Shown here piece by piece: positions 18,115-27,051 of a DNA stretch of 61,027 bases. This stretch comes from Flavobacteriales bacterium UBA974 (GTDB lineage Bacteria; Bacteroidota; Bacteroidia; Flavobacteriales_D; Sanyastnellaceae). The DNA lies in contig DBBW01000018.1 of the NCBI GenBank assembly GCA_002292405.1, forward strand, positions 1 to 61,027, written 5' to 3'. The notes beneath the pieces were generated by a model. The model searched no databases, was not told the DNA's origin, and saw only the letters and a list, made by a program, of their open reading frames with translations. The position numbers were made by a program, and so were the translations under genes. Every line of letters starts with the position of its first letter. Within the stretch, counting starts at the first letter, position 1.

Positions 18115-18684
18115 ATGAAAAATATATTTGTAATTGCGTTGTTTTTATGCGCAACCTCTTTGTCAGCTCAGTCTGATGGGCCAGGACAAGTCGTAAAAGC
18201 AAATCCCTTCGGTTTTATTGTAGGTCAATACCAATTCGGGTATGAACACGCATTAACAGACCAATTTTCTTTACAAATGTCGGCAGGAATCCTTACAGGA
18301 TCAGGTTCTGCTACCGATTCAATTTCGATGGAAACAGTCACATCATCACGTTCAGGATTTATTGTGATTCCAGAATTTAGATTCTATCCAGGAGGCAATT
18401 CTTGTGAAGGCTTTTATATTGCAGCTCTTGCTCGTTATAGAACTGTTGAATGGGATGTTGATGGGGATGAATGGTACAATAAAAATGCCATCGGAGCTGC
18501 AGCTGTACTTGGATACCAATGGTATGGTGACGGCTTGATGGTTGATGTGTTTTTTGGGCCTCAGTTTAAAAGTGTAAGTACAGAGTGGTTTGATGGTACC
18601 TTGTCAGAATTAGATGATGCGCTTTTTCCTGAGGGAGACGGCACTGGTGTTAGATTTGGTATAAATTTAGGATTTGGTTGGTAA
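18115..18684 (+). CDS. Small outer-membrane beta-barrel protein
   Basis: A 189-residue exported protein with a clear signal peptide (MKNIFVIALFLCATSLSAQ). The mature part alternates hydrophobic and polar residues as a small barrel does (FIVGQYQFGYEHAL, FIVIPEFRFYP, FYIAALARYRTV) and ends GVRFGINLGFGW with a terminal aromatic residue. It resembles DUF3575-type proteins. Function unknown. It lies 15 nt after the TonB receptor. Confidence 0.7.
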   Translation: MKNIFVIALFLCATSLSAQSDGPGQVVKANPFGFIVGQYQFGYEHALTDQFSLQMSAGILTGSGSATDSISMETVTSSRSGFIVIPEFRFYPGGNSCEGFYIAALARYRTVEWDVDGDEWYNKNAIGAAAVLGYQWYGDGLMVDVFFGPQFKSVSTEWFDGTLSELDDALFPEGDGTGVRFGINLGFGW

Positions 18685-18697
18685 AATATAGAATGAA

Positions 18698-19942
18698 ATG
18701 AAGAAGATTTTAGGAGGGTTTTTAATTATTGCGGTTTCTTTTGCATCGTTGACATTGATTAGGGCACAAGGTCCAGACGAATATTGGGTAGGGCTTGAAG
18801 AATACGCGGTGCATACAGAAGGTGAACTGTCTGGAATGACCACATGGAGGATGTATATTCACATGCTACATGCTGACGACTACCTCTCAGCTTGCACTGG
18901 CAGTGATGAATATCCTTGGATCATGGAGTCAACATCTTCTCCAGCGTGGTATCAAAACCCAGACGCAAGTGAGACGTTCGCTAATGCGATCAACCCCGCG
19001 TTTTACACTGCTTTTCCGGAATTGGAATATGACAGTTGGTTAACTATAGGAGTTGAGAATTCTTTAGATCCTATGGAACTACTTTCTTTAGCTGATCCGA
19101 TTTACGATGCTTTCGCAGCTTTTGAGGCAGGCGATAATATTATTGCGAACACTCCTGTTGGTAATGGTTGGGCTACTTTTTTCCCTGGTTTAGGAGCTGA
19201 TAACGCTGGTTTTGCAGGAGATGATTTGAAGGTTCTTATTGGCCAACTTACTACTTCAGGAACGATCTCAGGAACGATCTATTTTCAGATATTTCCTATG
19301 GGAATTCAATCTCCAGACTTAAGAATTCTTCTTCCCATCCTATATGCTCCTACTCAGTGTATGGACGCTGAAGCATGTAATTACGATGCAAGTGCTTGGA
19401 CAAATGACGATTGCGTGTATGGCCCTTCAGCCGGAGTAATTGAAGGGGATAATTCAGTTGAGATAGGTGTTGGAGTGTCTGAATGGTCCTACTCTTGTAG
19501 CGCTGATGCGGCTTCATTCGAGTGGACTATAACGGGAGGGACTATCCTTTCAGGTCAAGGGACTTCATTTGTAACTGTCGAATGGATTGGAGATATTACG
19601 GATGGCGTTTTATCTGTTGTAGCGTCTTCTGCGTCAGGTTGTGTAGGAGAAATTTCTACGATAGGCGTTGATGTAGTTACGGGAGTTGAAGACCTTGTCT
19701 TTTCTCAAAACCTTGATGTTTTTCCAAGCCCGACTTCATCTACGATTGCTGTTTCTTTAGACGGAGACATAGCTTTAAGTAATAACTTCTGTGAGATTTA
19801 TTCTCTATCGGGTCAGAAGGTTATAGAGTTTACTCTTTCTCAATCTGAGATAGATGTTTCTGGCTTATCAAATGGCACTTACCTTATTATAGTTGATACA
19901 GAGCGAGGACTTATCCGCCAGTCTTTCGTTGTAGCAAAGTAA
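18698..19942 (+). CDS. Secreted protein with T9SS type A sorting domain
   Basis: A 414-residue protein with a signal peptide (about 1-23), a long N-terminal domain I do not recognise (about 24-220), a short cysteine unit CMDAEACNYDASAW...CVYG (about 222-245), a beta-rich PKD/Ig-like stretch (about 250-325) and a C-terminal T9SS type A domain (about 335-414, with FPSPTSSTIAV, IYSLSGQKV and LSNGTYLIIV). The sorting domain directs export through the type IX system and surface attachment or release. The cysteine unit is common in marine Flavobacteriales. Its job here is unknown. Confidence 0.85.
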   Translation: MKKILGGFLIIAVSFASLTLIRAQGPDEYWVGLEEYAVHTEGELSGMTTWRMYIHMLHADDYLSACTGSDEYPWIMESTSSPAWYQNPDASETFANAINPAFYTAFPELEYDSWLTIGVENSLDPMELLSLADPIYDAFAAFEAGDNIIANTPVGNGWATFFPGLGADNAGFAGDDLKVLIGQLTTSGTISGTIYFQIFPMGIQSPDLRILLPILYAPTQCMDAEACNYDASAWTNDDCVYGPSAGVIEGDNSVEIGVGVSEWSYSCSADAASFEWTITGGTILSGQGTSFVTVEWIGDITDGVLSVVASSASGCVGEISTIGVDVVTGVEDLVFSQNLDVFPSPTSSTIAVSLDGDIALSNNFCEIYSLSGQKVIEFTLSQSEIDVSGLSNGTYLIIVDTERGLIRQSFVVAK

Positions 19943-19971
19943 AAAAGCAGGGAGCAACTAAAGGACATATT

Positions 19972-20499
19972 TTATCTTAAAACGAGAACTTTCAAAAGTT
20001 TTCGTTTTCTGTTTTTTGGAGGTTCCTCAGATGTTCTGCCGACAGCCATCATAGCCATAGGTATTACAGTATTTGGAAGCCTTAAAAACTTCGCCAACTC
20101 TTTGCTGTAAAAACCTCCTATTTGTTGTGAATGCAGTCCTAGTGCAGAGATTTCTACGAGCATTTGTCCTACAGCAAGGCCACAGCAATATTGGGCAGAG
20201 GGGTCTACTGGCCATTGTAATCACTTTGTGTTTTAGCTAGAATAACTGCGATTCCACCGCAGTCCTTCATCCACTTCCTATTTGAATCAACAGGGAAAGA
20301 AAGCATTTTTTCAAAATTCTTGTGGTCGCGCGATGTGTACACGAATCTCCACGGCTGGTTATTATAACCAGATGGAGCCCAACGAGCAGCTTCAAAAGCT
20401 GACTCAACATCCTCAAAACGAACATTTGTTTTATCGAAAGAATAAGGGCTAAATCTCTTTTTTATGTTTGAGAGTACTGATATTTTGTGGCGACTTCAT
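19972..20499 (-). pseudogene. Nitroreductase-family protein, broken by two frameshifts
   Basis: Reassembled from three frames, this is an FMN nitroreductase of about 170 residues. The N-terminal part (20487-20216) reads KKRFSPYSFDKTNVRF and then FEAARWAPSGYNNQPWRF, the family's FMN-binding segment. The C-terminal part (20215-19972) continues with DPSAQYCCGLAVGQ and ALGLHSQQIGGF. A one-base loss near 20215 (frame 1 stops at TAG 20214-20212) separates them, and a second shift near the ATG at 20499 leaves the body with no usable start codon. It follows metG by 25 nt. It may be a true pseudogene or carry sequencing errors; two independent lesions favour decay. Confidence 0.75.
19979..20016 (+). 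terminator. Putative intrinsic terminator after the T9SS gene
   Basis: AAAACGAGAACTTT and AAAGTTTTCGTTTT are inverted arms, 13 of 14 paired, with a 2-nt core, followed by CTG and a run of six T. It lies 36 nt past the T9SS stop, over the 3' end of the opposite nitroreductase remnant. Confidence 0.4.
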
Positions 20500-20524
20500 A
20501 ATTGATTTAACGTATTACATCTCC

Positions 20525-22270
20525 TCAGCCACCCTTGTTTCCAAGTTTTGCTTTCTCAGCTTCCACAGTTTCTTCGTCGATTTTTGTAAATAATATAGGT
20601 AGATCTCCTAATATGGTTTCGTCATTTACAATGGTAGGAGAGACGTCTTTCCAAGTAGACCCTTCTACTCCGAATGAGACAGAGATTTTTGAAGCAGTTT
20701 GAGGCAGGAAGGGTTCGAGTACTATCCCTAAGTTTCCTACCACTTGACAGGCTAGATGCATGATGGTTCTTACTCTTTCTGGATCATTTTTTTGAAGTTT
20801 CCATGGCTCAACCTCAGTGAGGTATTTATTCCCGCGTCTTGCTACATTCATAGCTTCGAGTTGTGCATCACGGTAGCGATGCCTCAATATTAAATCACCT
20901 ATCCCTTCACCAGCTACTTCAAGTACAGCAATAAGCGATTTATCTACATCAGTTAAAGCATCTTTCTTTGGAGCGCACGGTACAACACCATCATAATACT
21001 TGCGAGTTAGCACGAGGACACGATTCACGAAATTTCCAAGCACATCTGCCAGTTCGTTATTTATCCTATCCCGATAATCGTTCCAGGTAAATTCACTGTC
21101 GCGCTGCTCTGGCATGATAGAAGTCAGAACATAACGCATTGGATCGCTTCCAGATGGATTGTTTTCTAAAAATTCACTAATCCAAACAGCCCAATTTCTA
21201 GAAGTAGAAATCTTATCGCCCTCCAGATTCATAAACTCATTTGCCGGCACCTGGTGAGGTAAAATAAAGTCTCCGTGTTGCTTAAGTAAAATTGGGAAAA
21301 TGATACAGTGGAATACAATGTTATCTTTTCCGATAAAGTGAAGTAATTCGGTATCTGCATTTTGCCACCAGTTGCGCCAATCCTGTCCATTCTTCTCAGC
21401 CCACTCAATTGTAGCGGTAATATATCCAAGTGGAGCATCAAGCCAAACATAGAGCACTTTTCCATCAGCTCCCTCTACTGGAACCGGCACACCCCAATTC
21501 AAATCGCGAGTCATCGCTCTACTTTGCAATCCACCGTCGATCCAACTTTTACATTGGCCTACAACATGACTTTTCCATGCCTTAGCATCATGATGTGCTT
21601 TACCTTTTAGCATTCCATTCTCTATGTAATCCTTTAACCACTCCTCATGCCTTCCCATAGGTAAATACCAAAGTGTAGTAGGCTTTAAAACAGGTTTTGC
21701 TCCACTAAGAGTCGACTTTGGGTTTATCAGTTCTGTAGGAGAAAGAGTTGATCCACATTTCTCGCACTGATCTCCAAATGCCTCGTCAGCATGACATTTA
21801 GGACACGTACCAGTAATATATCTATCGGCTAAAAATTGGTCAGCTTCCTCGTCGAAATACTGTTTCTGAGTCTTTACTTCAAAACTATCATTCTCCAGAA
21901 GTTTCAAGAAAAAATCTTGAGCCACCTTGTGATGTTTTTCACTTGAAGTTCTACTATAGTGATCGAAACTGATATCCAACCCCTTAAATGCCCTTTGCAT
22001 TTCAACATGATATTTATCTACGATTTCACGTGGTGTCGTCCCGTCTATTTTCGCCCTTAACGTAATTGCAGCTCCGTGCTCATCACTTCCACACACCCAA
22101 AGCACCTCTTCTCCTGCACTACGCAAATACCTAACATAAATGTCCGCCGGCAAATACGCACCAGCCATATGACCCACGTGAATAGGCCCGTTTGCATATG
22201 GTAGAGCCGAAGTAATTAGCCGTCTTTTCGGTGTCCTAATTAATTGGGTCGTTGATTGCAATTTATTCAT
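20525..22270 (-). CDS. metG: Methionyl-tRNA synthetase, form without C-terminal tRNA-binding domain
   Basis: Class I synthetase that charges tRNA-Met. The 581 residues hold the HIGH-type PIHVGH (near residue 32), a zinc knuckle CPKC...CEKCG (about 158-178), the MetRS core ending in the KMSKS-type GDKISTSRN, and the helical anticodon domain. The protein stops after EKAKLGNKGG. Many Bacteroidota MetG proteins continue about 100 residues into an EMAP/Arc1p-like dimerisation and tRNA-binding domain, which is absent here. A TATTTTTG box ends 5 nt before the ATG. The broken nitroreductase follows. Confidence 0.96.
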   Translation of the reverse strand: MNKLQSTTQLIRTPKRRLITSALPYANGPIHVGHMAGAYLPADIYVRYLRSAGEEVLWVCGSDEHGAAITLRAKIDGTTPREIVDKYHVEMQRAFKGLDISFDHYSRTSSEKHHKVAQDFFLKLLENDSFEVKTQKQYFDEEADQFLADRYITGTCPKCHADEAFGDQCEKCGSTLSPTELINPKSTLSGAKPVLKPTTLWYLPMGRHEEWLKDYIENGMLKGKAHHDAKAWKSHVVGQCKSWIDGGLQSRAMTRDLNWGVPVPVEGADGKVLYVWLDAPLGYITATIEWAEKNGQDWRNWWQNADTELLHFIGKDNIVFHCIIFPILLKQHGDFILPHQVPANEFMNLEGDKISTSRNWAVWISEFLENNPSGSDPMRYVLTSIMPEQRDSEFTWNDYRDRINNELADVLGNFVNRVLVLTRKYYDGVVPCAPKKDALTDVDKSLIAVLEVAGEGIGDLILRHRYRDAQLEAMNVARRGNKYLTEVEPWKLQKNDPERVRTIMHLACQVVGNLGIVLEPFLPQTASKISVSFGVEGSTWKDVSPTIVNDETILGDLPILFTKIDEETVEAEKAKLGNKGG

Positions 22271-22275
22271 TAGCC

Positions 22276-22283
22276 CAAAAATA
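22276..22283 (-). promoter_or_regulatory. metG -7 box TATTTTTG
   Basis: An exact TAnnTTTG on the minus strand that ends 5 nt before the metG ATG. No clear TTG lies 19-21 nt upstream; a GTTA is near there. Confidence 0.45.
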
Positions 22284-22365
22284 CCTCACTCCCCCCAGAC
22301 TCATTAACTTCACCGCAAAGAAAGTCACACAAAGTTTTTCATAGACGCTTTCATAAAACGTTTTA

Positions 22366-23202
22366 ATGAGCTCAATCAGACCTAAATATCTCAAGCCAGG
22401 CGATAAAATCATGCTTGTCGCACCCGCCCGCTTCGCCTCACCAGACACCATAAAAGATGCAGCCTCGGCTGTGCTCGCTGCTGGCTTCACCCCGGTCATC
22501 CCGCCAGAACTCGACGCTCGATACCACCAATTTGCGGGCTCTGACTCTCATCGCGCTCACCATCTCAACTCCGCTTTTCTAGATCAATCTATACGAGCAG
22601 TTTTTGCCCTTCGAGGTGGCTACGGCTCTGGTCGACTCCTTCCGCTCCTAGATTCCTCGGCCTATATTGCTGATCCAACTTGGATTATCGGCTTCTCTGA
22701 CATTACCGCCCTCCATTCGTGGTCGACGAACCTCGGAATCTCATCCCTCCACGCGCCAGTAGCCTCAACTTTAAGCTCAACATTACCTTCAGATATTGAT
22801 GCAATATGGTCTATCCTCCGAGGTGAATTTGAAATCAACTCCAAAGTAAAAGTCACGGGAGGAAATCTCAGCGTCCTCTATTCACTTCTCGGCACCCCAT
22901 ATTTTCCAAATGTGAGCGAATCATATCTATTTCTTGAAGACATTGATGAATATCTATACCACATAGATAGAATGTTTCTAGCGTTTAAACTCGCCGGTGT
23001 ATTTGAAAATGCAGAAGGACTCATTGTCGGAACTTTCTCAGATCTACAAGACAATACAATCTCCGATGGACAAACCGTTGACAATCCATTCGGCCTTGAT
23101 TTGCGAGAAATTATATCTTCTTACGTCCCTTCAGACTATTCGGTCAAATATGACAACCCCATGGGTCATGGAGAGAGGAACTACCCGTTAGTGTTAGGGT
23201 AA
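22366..23202 (+). CDS. LD-carboxypeptidase, S66 family
   Basis: Cytoplasmic murein-tetrapeptide carboxypeptidase (LdcA/MccF family), used in wall recycling. The Ser-Glu-His triad is visible: Ser in IIGFSDITAL (near residue 109), Glu in FLEDIDEYLYHIDRM and His in MGHGERNYPLVLG. At 278 residues it is about 20-30 short of the family, because it stops right after that His motif and lacks the usual last strand. The first half is unusually rich in C-ending codons compared with its neighbours, which may mark a different origin. It is divergent from metG. Confidence 0.88.
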   Translation: MSSIRPKYLKPGDKIMLVAPARFASPDTIKDAASAVLAAGFTPVIPPELDARYHQFAGSDSHRAHHLNSAFLDQSIRAVFALRGGYGSGRLLPLLDSSAYIADPTWIIGFSDITALHSWSTNLGISSLHAPVASTLSSTLPSDIDAIWSILRGEFEINSKVKVTGGNLSVLYSLLGTPYFPNVSESYLFLEDIDEYLYHIDRMFLAFKLAGVFENAEGLIVGTFSDLQDNTISDGQTVDNPFGLDLREIISSYVPSDYSVKYDNPMGHGERNYPLVLG

Positions 23203-23231
23203 TAAATATTCAAGAGATCTTATGAATATGA

Positions 23232-23263
23232 TTGGTGAGGGGAGGAGGAGTGGGCTAAATTTG
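23232..23263 (+). promoter_or_regulatory. kbl promoter, TTG-N21-TAAATTTG
   Basis: TTG at 23232-23234, 21 nt, then an exact TAAATTTG at 23256-23263. The box ends 4 nt before the kbl ATG, predicting a leaderless mRNA. Confidence 0.6.
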
Positions 23264-23267
23264 TGTT

Positions 23268-24464
23268 ATGTACGGAAAAATGAAATCACATATCCAGCAA
23301 GAGCTCGAAAATATTGAGGAGGCTGGTCTTTTTAAAAGTGAACGAATTATAGCCACGTCTCAGGATTCAGTTATTAAGCTGACTGACGGAACTGAAGTTC
23401 TTAATTTTTGTGCGAATAATTATCTCGGGTTAAGTAACCATCCAAGGGTGGTTAAGGCAGCGCAAAAGACGTTAGATACACACGGGTTTGGGATGAGTTC
23501 TGTGAGATTTATTTGTGGGACACAAGATATCCATAAGGAACTTGAGAAGACGATTGCAGATTTTCATCAAACCGATGACACTATACTCTACGCAGCCGCT
23601 TTTGATGCTAACGGAGGAGTTTTCGAGCCACTTTTAACATCTGAAGATGCAATCATTTCAGATTCTCTTAACCACGCTTCGATTATTGACGGAGTGCGTC
23701 TTTGCAAAGCAAAGAGATTCCGCTATGCTAACAACGATATGATTGATCTTGAGACTCAGCTTCAGGCAGCAACCGAAGCTAATTCTCGTTTTAAAATTAT
23801 TGTAACTGACGGTGTGTTTTCTATGGACGGATATGTTGCAGAGATAGGGAAAATATGTGACCTAGCTGACAAGTACGACGCTTTAGTAATGGTGGACGAG
23901 TGCCACGCAACTGGTTTTATCGGCAAAACGGGTAGAGGATCAATCGAGCTACGCGAGGCGCTTGGCAGAGTGGATATTATAACGGGTACTCTTGGAAAAG
24001 CTCTCGGCGGCGCGATGGGCGGATTTACAACAGGACGTAAAGAAATTATCGAACTTCTACGCCAACGTTCTCGTCCCTACCTCTTTTCAAATTCTCTTGC
24101 ACCGACAATAGTAGGGGCATCAATTGAAGTCTTTAAGATGCTCGAGGAAAGCACTGAGCTTCGCGACCGTCTCGAGGAGAACACCAAGTATTTCAAAAAC
24201 GGACTTCGCAATGCAGGACTACCTTTCAATGACGGCGAGTCAGCGATCGTTCCCGTTATGCTTGGCGATGCACGCCTTTCTCAAAATATAGCGAATCGCC
24301 TGCTCGAAGAAGGAATATACGTAATAGGATTTTTCTTCCCAGTGGTGCCTAAAGGTGCAGCTCGAATCAGAGTCCAGCTCTCAGCGGCCCATACGAAAGA
24401 ACATCTTGACCGTGCTTTGGCCGCTTTTGAAAAGGTAGCACGCGAACTAGGTGTTATCGATTAG
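23268..24464 (+). CDS. kbl: Glycine C-acetyltransferase (2-amino-3-ketobutyrate CoA ligase)
   Basis: PLP enzyme of the alpha-oxoamine synthase family that cleaves 2-amino-3-ketobutyrate with CoA to glycine and acetyl-CoA, the second step of threonine breakdown. Marks in the 398 residues are [37 protein letters not shown] and the PLP-lysine segment [11 protein letters not shown]. The sequence is closer to Kbl than to BioF or HemA-type relatives. No threonine dehydrogenase gene lies beside it. The FAD oxidase that follows starts 1 nt after its stop, so the two form one unit. Confidence 0.94.
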   Translation: MYGKMKSHIQQELENIEEAGLFKSERIIATSQDSVIKLTDGTEVLNFCANNYLGLSNHPRVVKAAQKTLDTHGFGMSSVRFICGTQDIHKELEKTIADFHQTDDTILYAAAFDANGGVFEPLLTSEDAIISDSLNHASIIDGVRLCKAKRFRYANNDMIDLETQLQAATEANSRFKIIVTDGVFSMDGYVAEIGKICDLADKYDALVMVDECHATGFIGKTGRGSIELREALGRVDIITGTLGKALGGAMGGFTTGRKEIIELLRQRSRPYLFSNSLAPTIVGASIEVFKMLEESTELRDRLEENTKYFKNGLRNAGLPFNDGESAIVPVMLGDARLSQNIANRLLEEGIYVIGFFFPVVPKGAARIRVQLSAAHTKEHLDRALAAFEKVARELGVID

Positions 24465-24465
24465 T

Positions 24466-25560
24466 ATGCCCGCTGCAATCTCGGATAAATTTATTATTGT
24501 TGGTGCCGGACTTGCCGGAACGCTTATGGCCTGGGAGCTAGAGAAGCGGGGAGTAAATTATGAGGTTTGGGATGCCCCTAAGAATTCATCAAAATCCTCA
24601 CTAACCCAGACCCATATGTCTCCCTCAAACACTTCAAACCAAGCCTCACGTGTTGCAGCAGGAATGTTTAATCCGGTGTCGTTTAAAAGAATAGTCGAAG
24701 TGTGGAATGCAAGAGAGCATATGGACGTGATGCGTGAGACGTATCTAAAGATAGAGTCTTTCTTAAAGATACCGGGTAAAATTCTTCATAAGTCTCCTAT
24801 TATGAGAGTCTTCCCGAATTCACAGTATAGAATGCTTTGGGAAAAGCGATTAAAAGATGAACATACGGTTTCACAATTTATAAGGCCAGTTAGTAATGAA
24901 GTGCCAGATGATATTGTTGCTCCACACGGTTTCGGAGTAGTGCCTGAAGCTGGTTGGGTCGATTTGCCACTTTTACTGGATTCTTTTCGTTCTTTTCTTG
25001 AATCCAAAGGGAAATTTAGAGAAAAAACGTATAATTCTAAGTTTGATGACGAATTTCAAACATCAAACTTTATAGACTGCAGGGGAGTAGGAGCAATAGA
25101 AGATTTCGTTAAACACAATCTTAGAATTCAATCAGATCACGGAGAGGTGCTCACTCTAAAGTCAAACATAAAAACGAAAAACATGTGTGTGAACAGAGTC
25201 AAATGGCTCCTTCCCAGAGGAAATCACACTTATAAATTAGGCGCAACATACAAGTGGGATGTTGTAAAAAGTCAACCTACTGAAGAAGGTAGAGATGAAC
25301 TTCTAACAGGCATTAAGCCCATCATATCATCTGAAGTTTTCGATCATTTCGAGATAATGAATCAAGAGACAGGCTTAAGGCCCGCTTCAAAAGACAGAAG
25401 ACCTTATGCAGGAAAAATGAATGAAAACACATACATTCTCAATGGATTTGGTACGAGGGGAGTATTGATTGGTCCGGCGACCGCAGCGCATTTAGTTAGG
25501 TTTATTTTTGAGGATAAAGAGCTGCCAAAGGAAATAAACATAGCCAGATATTCTTCTTAA
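24466..25560 (+). CDS. FAD-dependent oxidoreductase, D-amino-acid/glycine oxidase fold
   Basis: A 364-residue flavoprotein. The N-terminal IIVGAGLAGTLMAWELEKRG is the FAD-binding Rossmann motif, RVAAGMFNP follows, and the C-terminal GLRPASKDRRPYAG...LNGFGTRGVLIGP is the second half of the FAD site in the DAO family (compare ThiO and MnmC). I chose ATG 24466 rather than the in-frame ATG at 24451, which would overlap kbl. Coupling to kbl suggests a small amine or amino acid as substrate, perhaps glycine, but that is inference. Confidence 0.82.
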   Translation: MPAAISDKFIIVGAGLAGTLMAWELEKRGVNYEVWDAPKNSSKSSLTQTHMSPSNTSNQASRVAAGMFNPVSFKRIVEVWNAREHMDVMRETYLKIESFLKIPGKILHKSPIMRVFPNSQYRMLWEKRLKDEHTVSQFIRPVSNEVPDDIVAPHGFGVVPEAGWVDLPLLLDSFRSFLESKGKFREKTYNSKFDDEFQTSNFIDCRGVGAIEDFVKHNLRIQSDHGEVLTLKSNIKTKNMCVNRVKWLLPRGNHTYKLGATYKWDVVKSQPTEEGRDELLTGIKPIISSEVFDHFEIMNQETGLRPASKDRRPYAGKMNENTYILNGFGTRGVLIGPATAAHLVRFIFEDKELPKEINIARYSS

Positions 25561-25648
25561 ACTCACCTTACTAACTATTCTAATCCCACACATTTATAAG
25601 TTAGGAACCCATCTTATCAAATGAGCTACGAGCATCAGGAGTAGTTAA

Positions 25649-26854
25649 CTTCTTAAGATTCTCAGTCTCGGAATTAGAAATATTTATCTTCTACTTTTTG
25701 CGATAGCGATTTCGCTTTCATTCTCTTGGTTACAATCTGATCAGGGAGGTCCTAAGCTTGACAAGGCTAACACGATTGCCATTACAAAACAAGCTTTGTT
25801 ATTTATGGGAAGGGGTCAGCAACCGGACAATAAGGTCCCCATCACTCCAGATGAGATCGGAGATATGGCTGTAGCCGTTAATCGACTGGCAGATGGACTT
25901 AACAAAACCAGGAAATTTTCTGAAGCTGTGGGTTCGGGAGATTTCAACGCTCCGTATGAACCACTTAGTGATGATGATTCTTTAGGTCATGCTCTTTTAA
26001 GTATGCGCGACGATTTGGCCGCCACAGAAATACAACTTGCGCAAAAGGTGGAGGATAGGACGGCAGAAATGTCCAAGCAAAAGAAAAGAGCGGAAGACCT
26101 ATACAGCGATCTGCGCGACAGTATAAACTATGCATTGAGGATTCAGGAATCCATTCTACCAACTGAAAAAGAAGTCTCAGAGGTTTTCGATAACTCAGCC
26201 GTTTTCTATCGACCCAGAGATATCGTTTCCGGAGACTTCTACTTTTTCCGCTCAGTGGGTAGAGTTATACTTATAGCAGCGGTTGATTGTACAGGGCATG
26301 AAGTGCCTGGAGCATTTATGAGCCTGGTTGGATATAACGCCTTGAGTCATGTAACAAAGGTTTTCACAGAACCTAGTAAAATTCTAGATAGACTTAACTC
26401 TGCTGCTTTGGAAGTTCTTAGTTCGGAAACCTCACCAGACCATCTTCAAGACGGGATGGATCTTGTAATGTTAGCTGTGGATATGGAAAAAATGGAGCTC
26501 CTATATTCAGGGGCAAACAACCCTTTGTATATTGTTAGAGAAGGAGAACTCCATGAAATGAAAGCGGATAAATTTGCTATAGCCTCCTTCACACCAGATT
26601 CTAAGTCTTACACCCAGCAAGTTTACCCTCTTGAGCAGGGAGACACCATCTTTGCTTCCACAGACGGATTTGTTGATCAATTCGGAGGGCCATTGGGAAA
26701 AAAATACATGCGCCGCCGTTTCAGAGAACTGTTAGTTAGACTTGCTGAATTGCCTATAATTAAGCATAAAGATGAATTGGCAAAAGAGTTTGACAGTTGG
26801 AAGGCATAAGAAGAACAGGTCGATGATGTCCTAGTAATTAGTATTAGGATATAA
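25649..26854 (+). pseudogene. SpoIIE-type PP2C phosphatase with HAMP region, degenerate
   Basis: One frame runs from a stop at 25646 and reads a hydrophobic helix (IYLLLFAIAISLSFSWL), a HAMP-like segment (DEIGDMAVAVNRLADGL, then PLSDDDSLGHALLSMRDDL), a coiled coil and a SpoIIE phosphatase domain (RPRDIVSGDFYFF, AAVDCTGHEVPGAFMS). No start codon precedes the membrane helix. At 26807-26809 a TAA interrupts the last strand: the frame continues EEQVDDVLVISIRI to a second stop at 26852, and the severed part carries the final metal-site Asp motif. A usual GHGVPGA motif is GHEVPGA here. Such proteins normally have a longer sensor N-terminus. A truncated product from 25805 is possible but unlikely to work. 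Confidence 0.75.
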
Positions 26855-27027
26855 TTAGGGTTGTAACTAAAAGCAAAAGAAACTTACATCCCGTCGTAGA
26901 CGAAGAGGGGATTCTTATTGGTTTACTTGATCTCCAAGATATACACCAAATAATGTATGATAGAGACAAGTACGAGACCACGACGTATCTAACTCTCGTT
27001 TGTTTGGAGCATATAGAAAGTGGTTGA
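26854..27027 (+). pseudogene. Fragment of a CBS domain, resembling the C-terminus of a CLC-type channel
   Basis: Between the dead phosphatase and the esterase, one frame reads VVTKSKRNLHPVVDEEG, then LIGLLDLQDIHQIMYDRDKYETTT, and decays to a stop at 27025-27027. The pattern RNxxPVVDxxGxLxGxVxLxDIRxIMxDxxxYxxTTV is what I know from the last CBS domain of bacterial CLC chloride channels. There is no start and no transport domain, so this is a remnant. The exact parent family is uncertain. Confidence 0.55.
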
Positions 27028-27051
27028 AAGAAACCAGCGGGGATTAATCCT

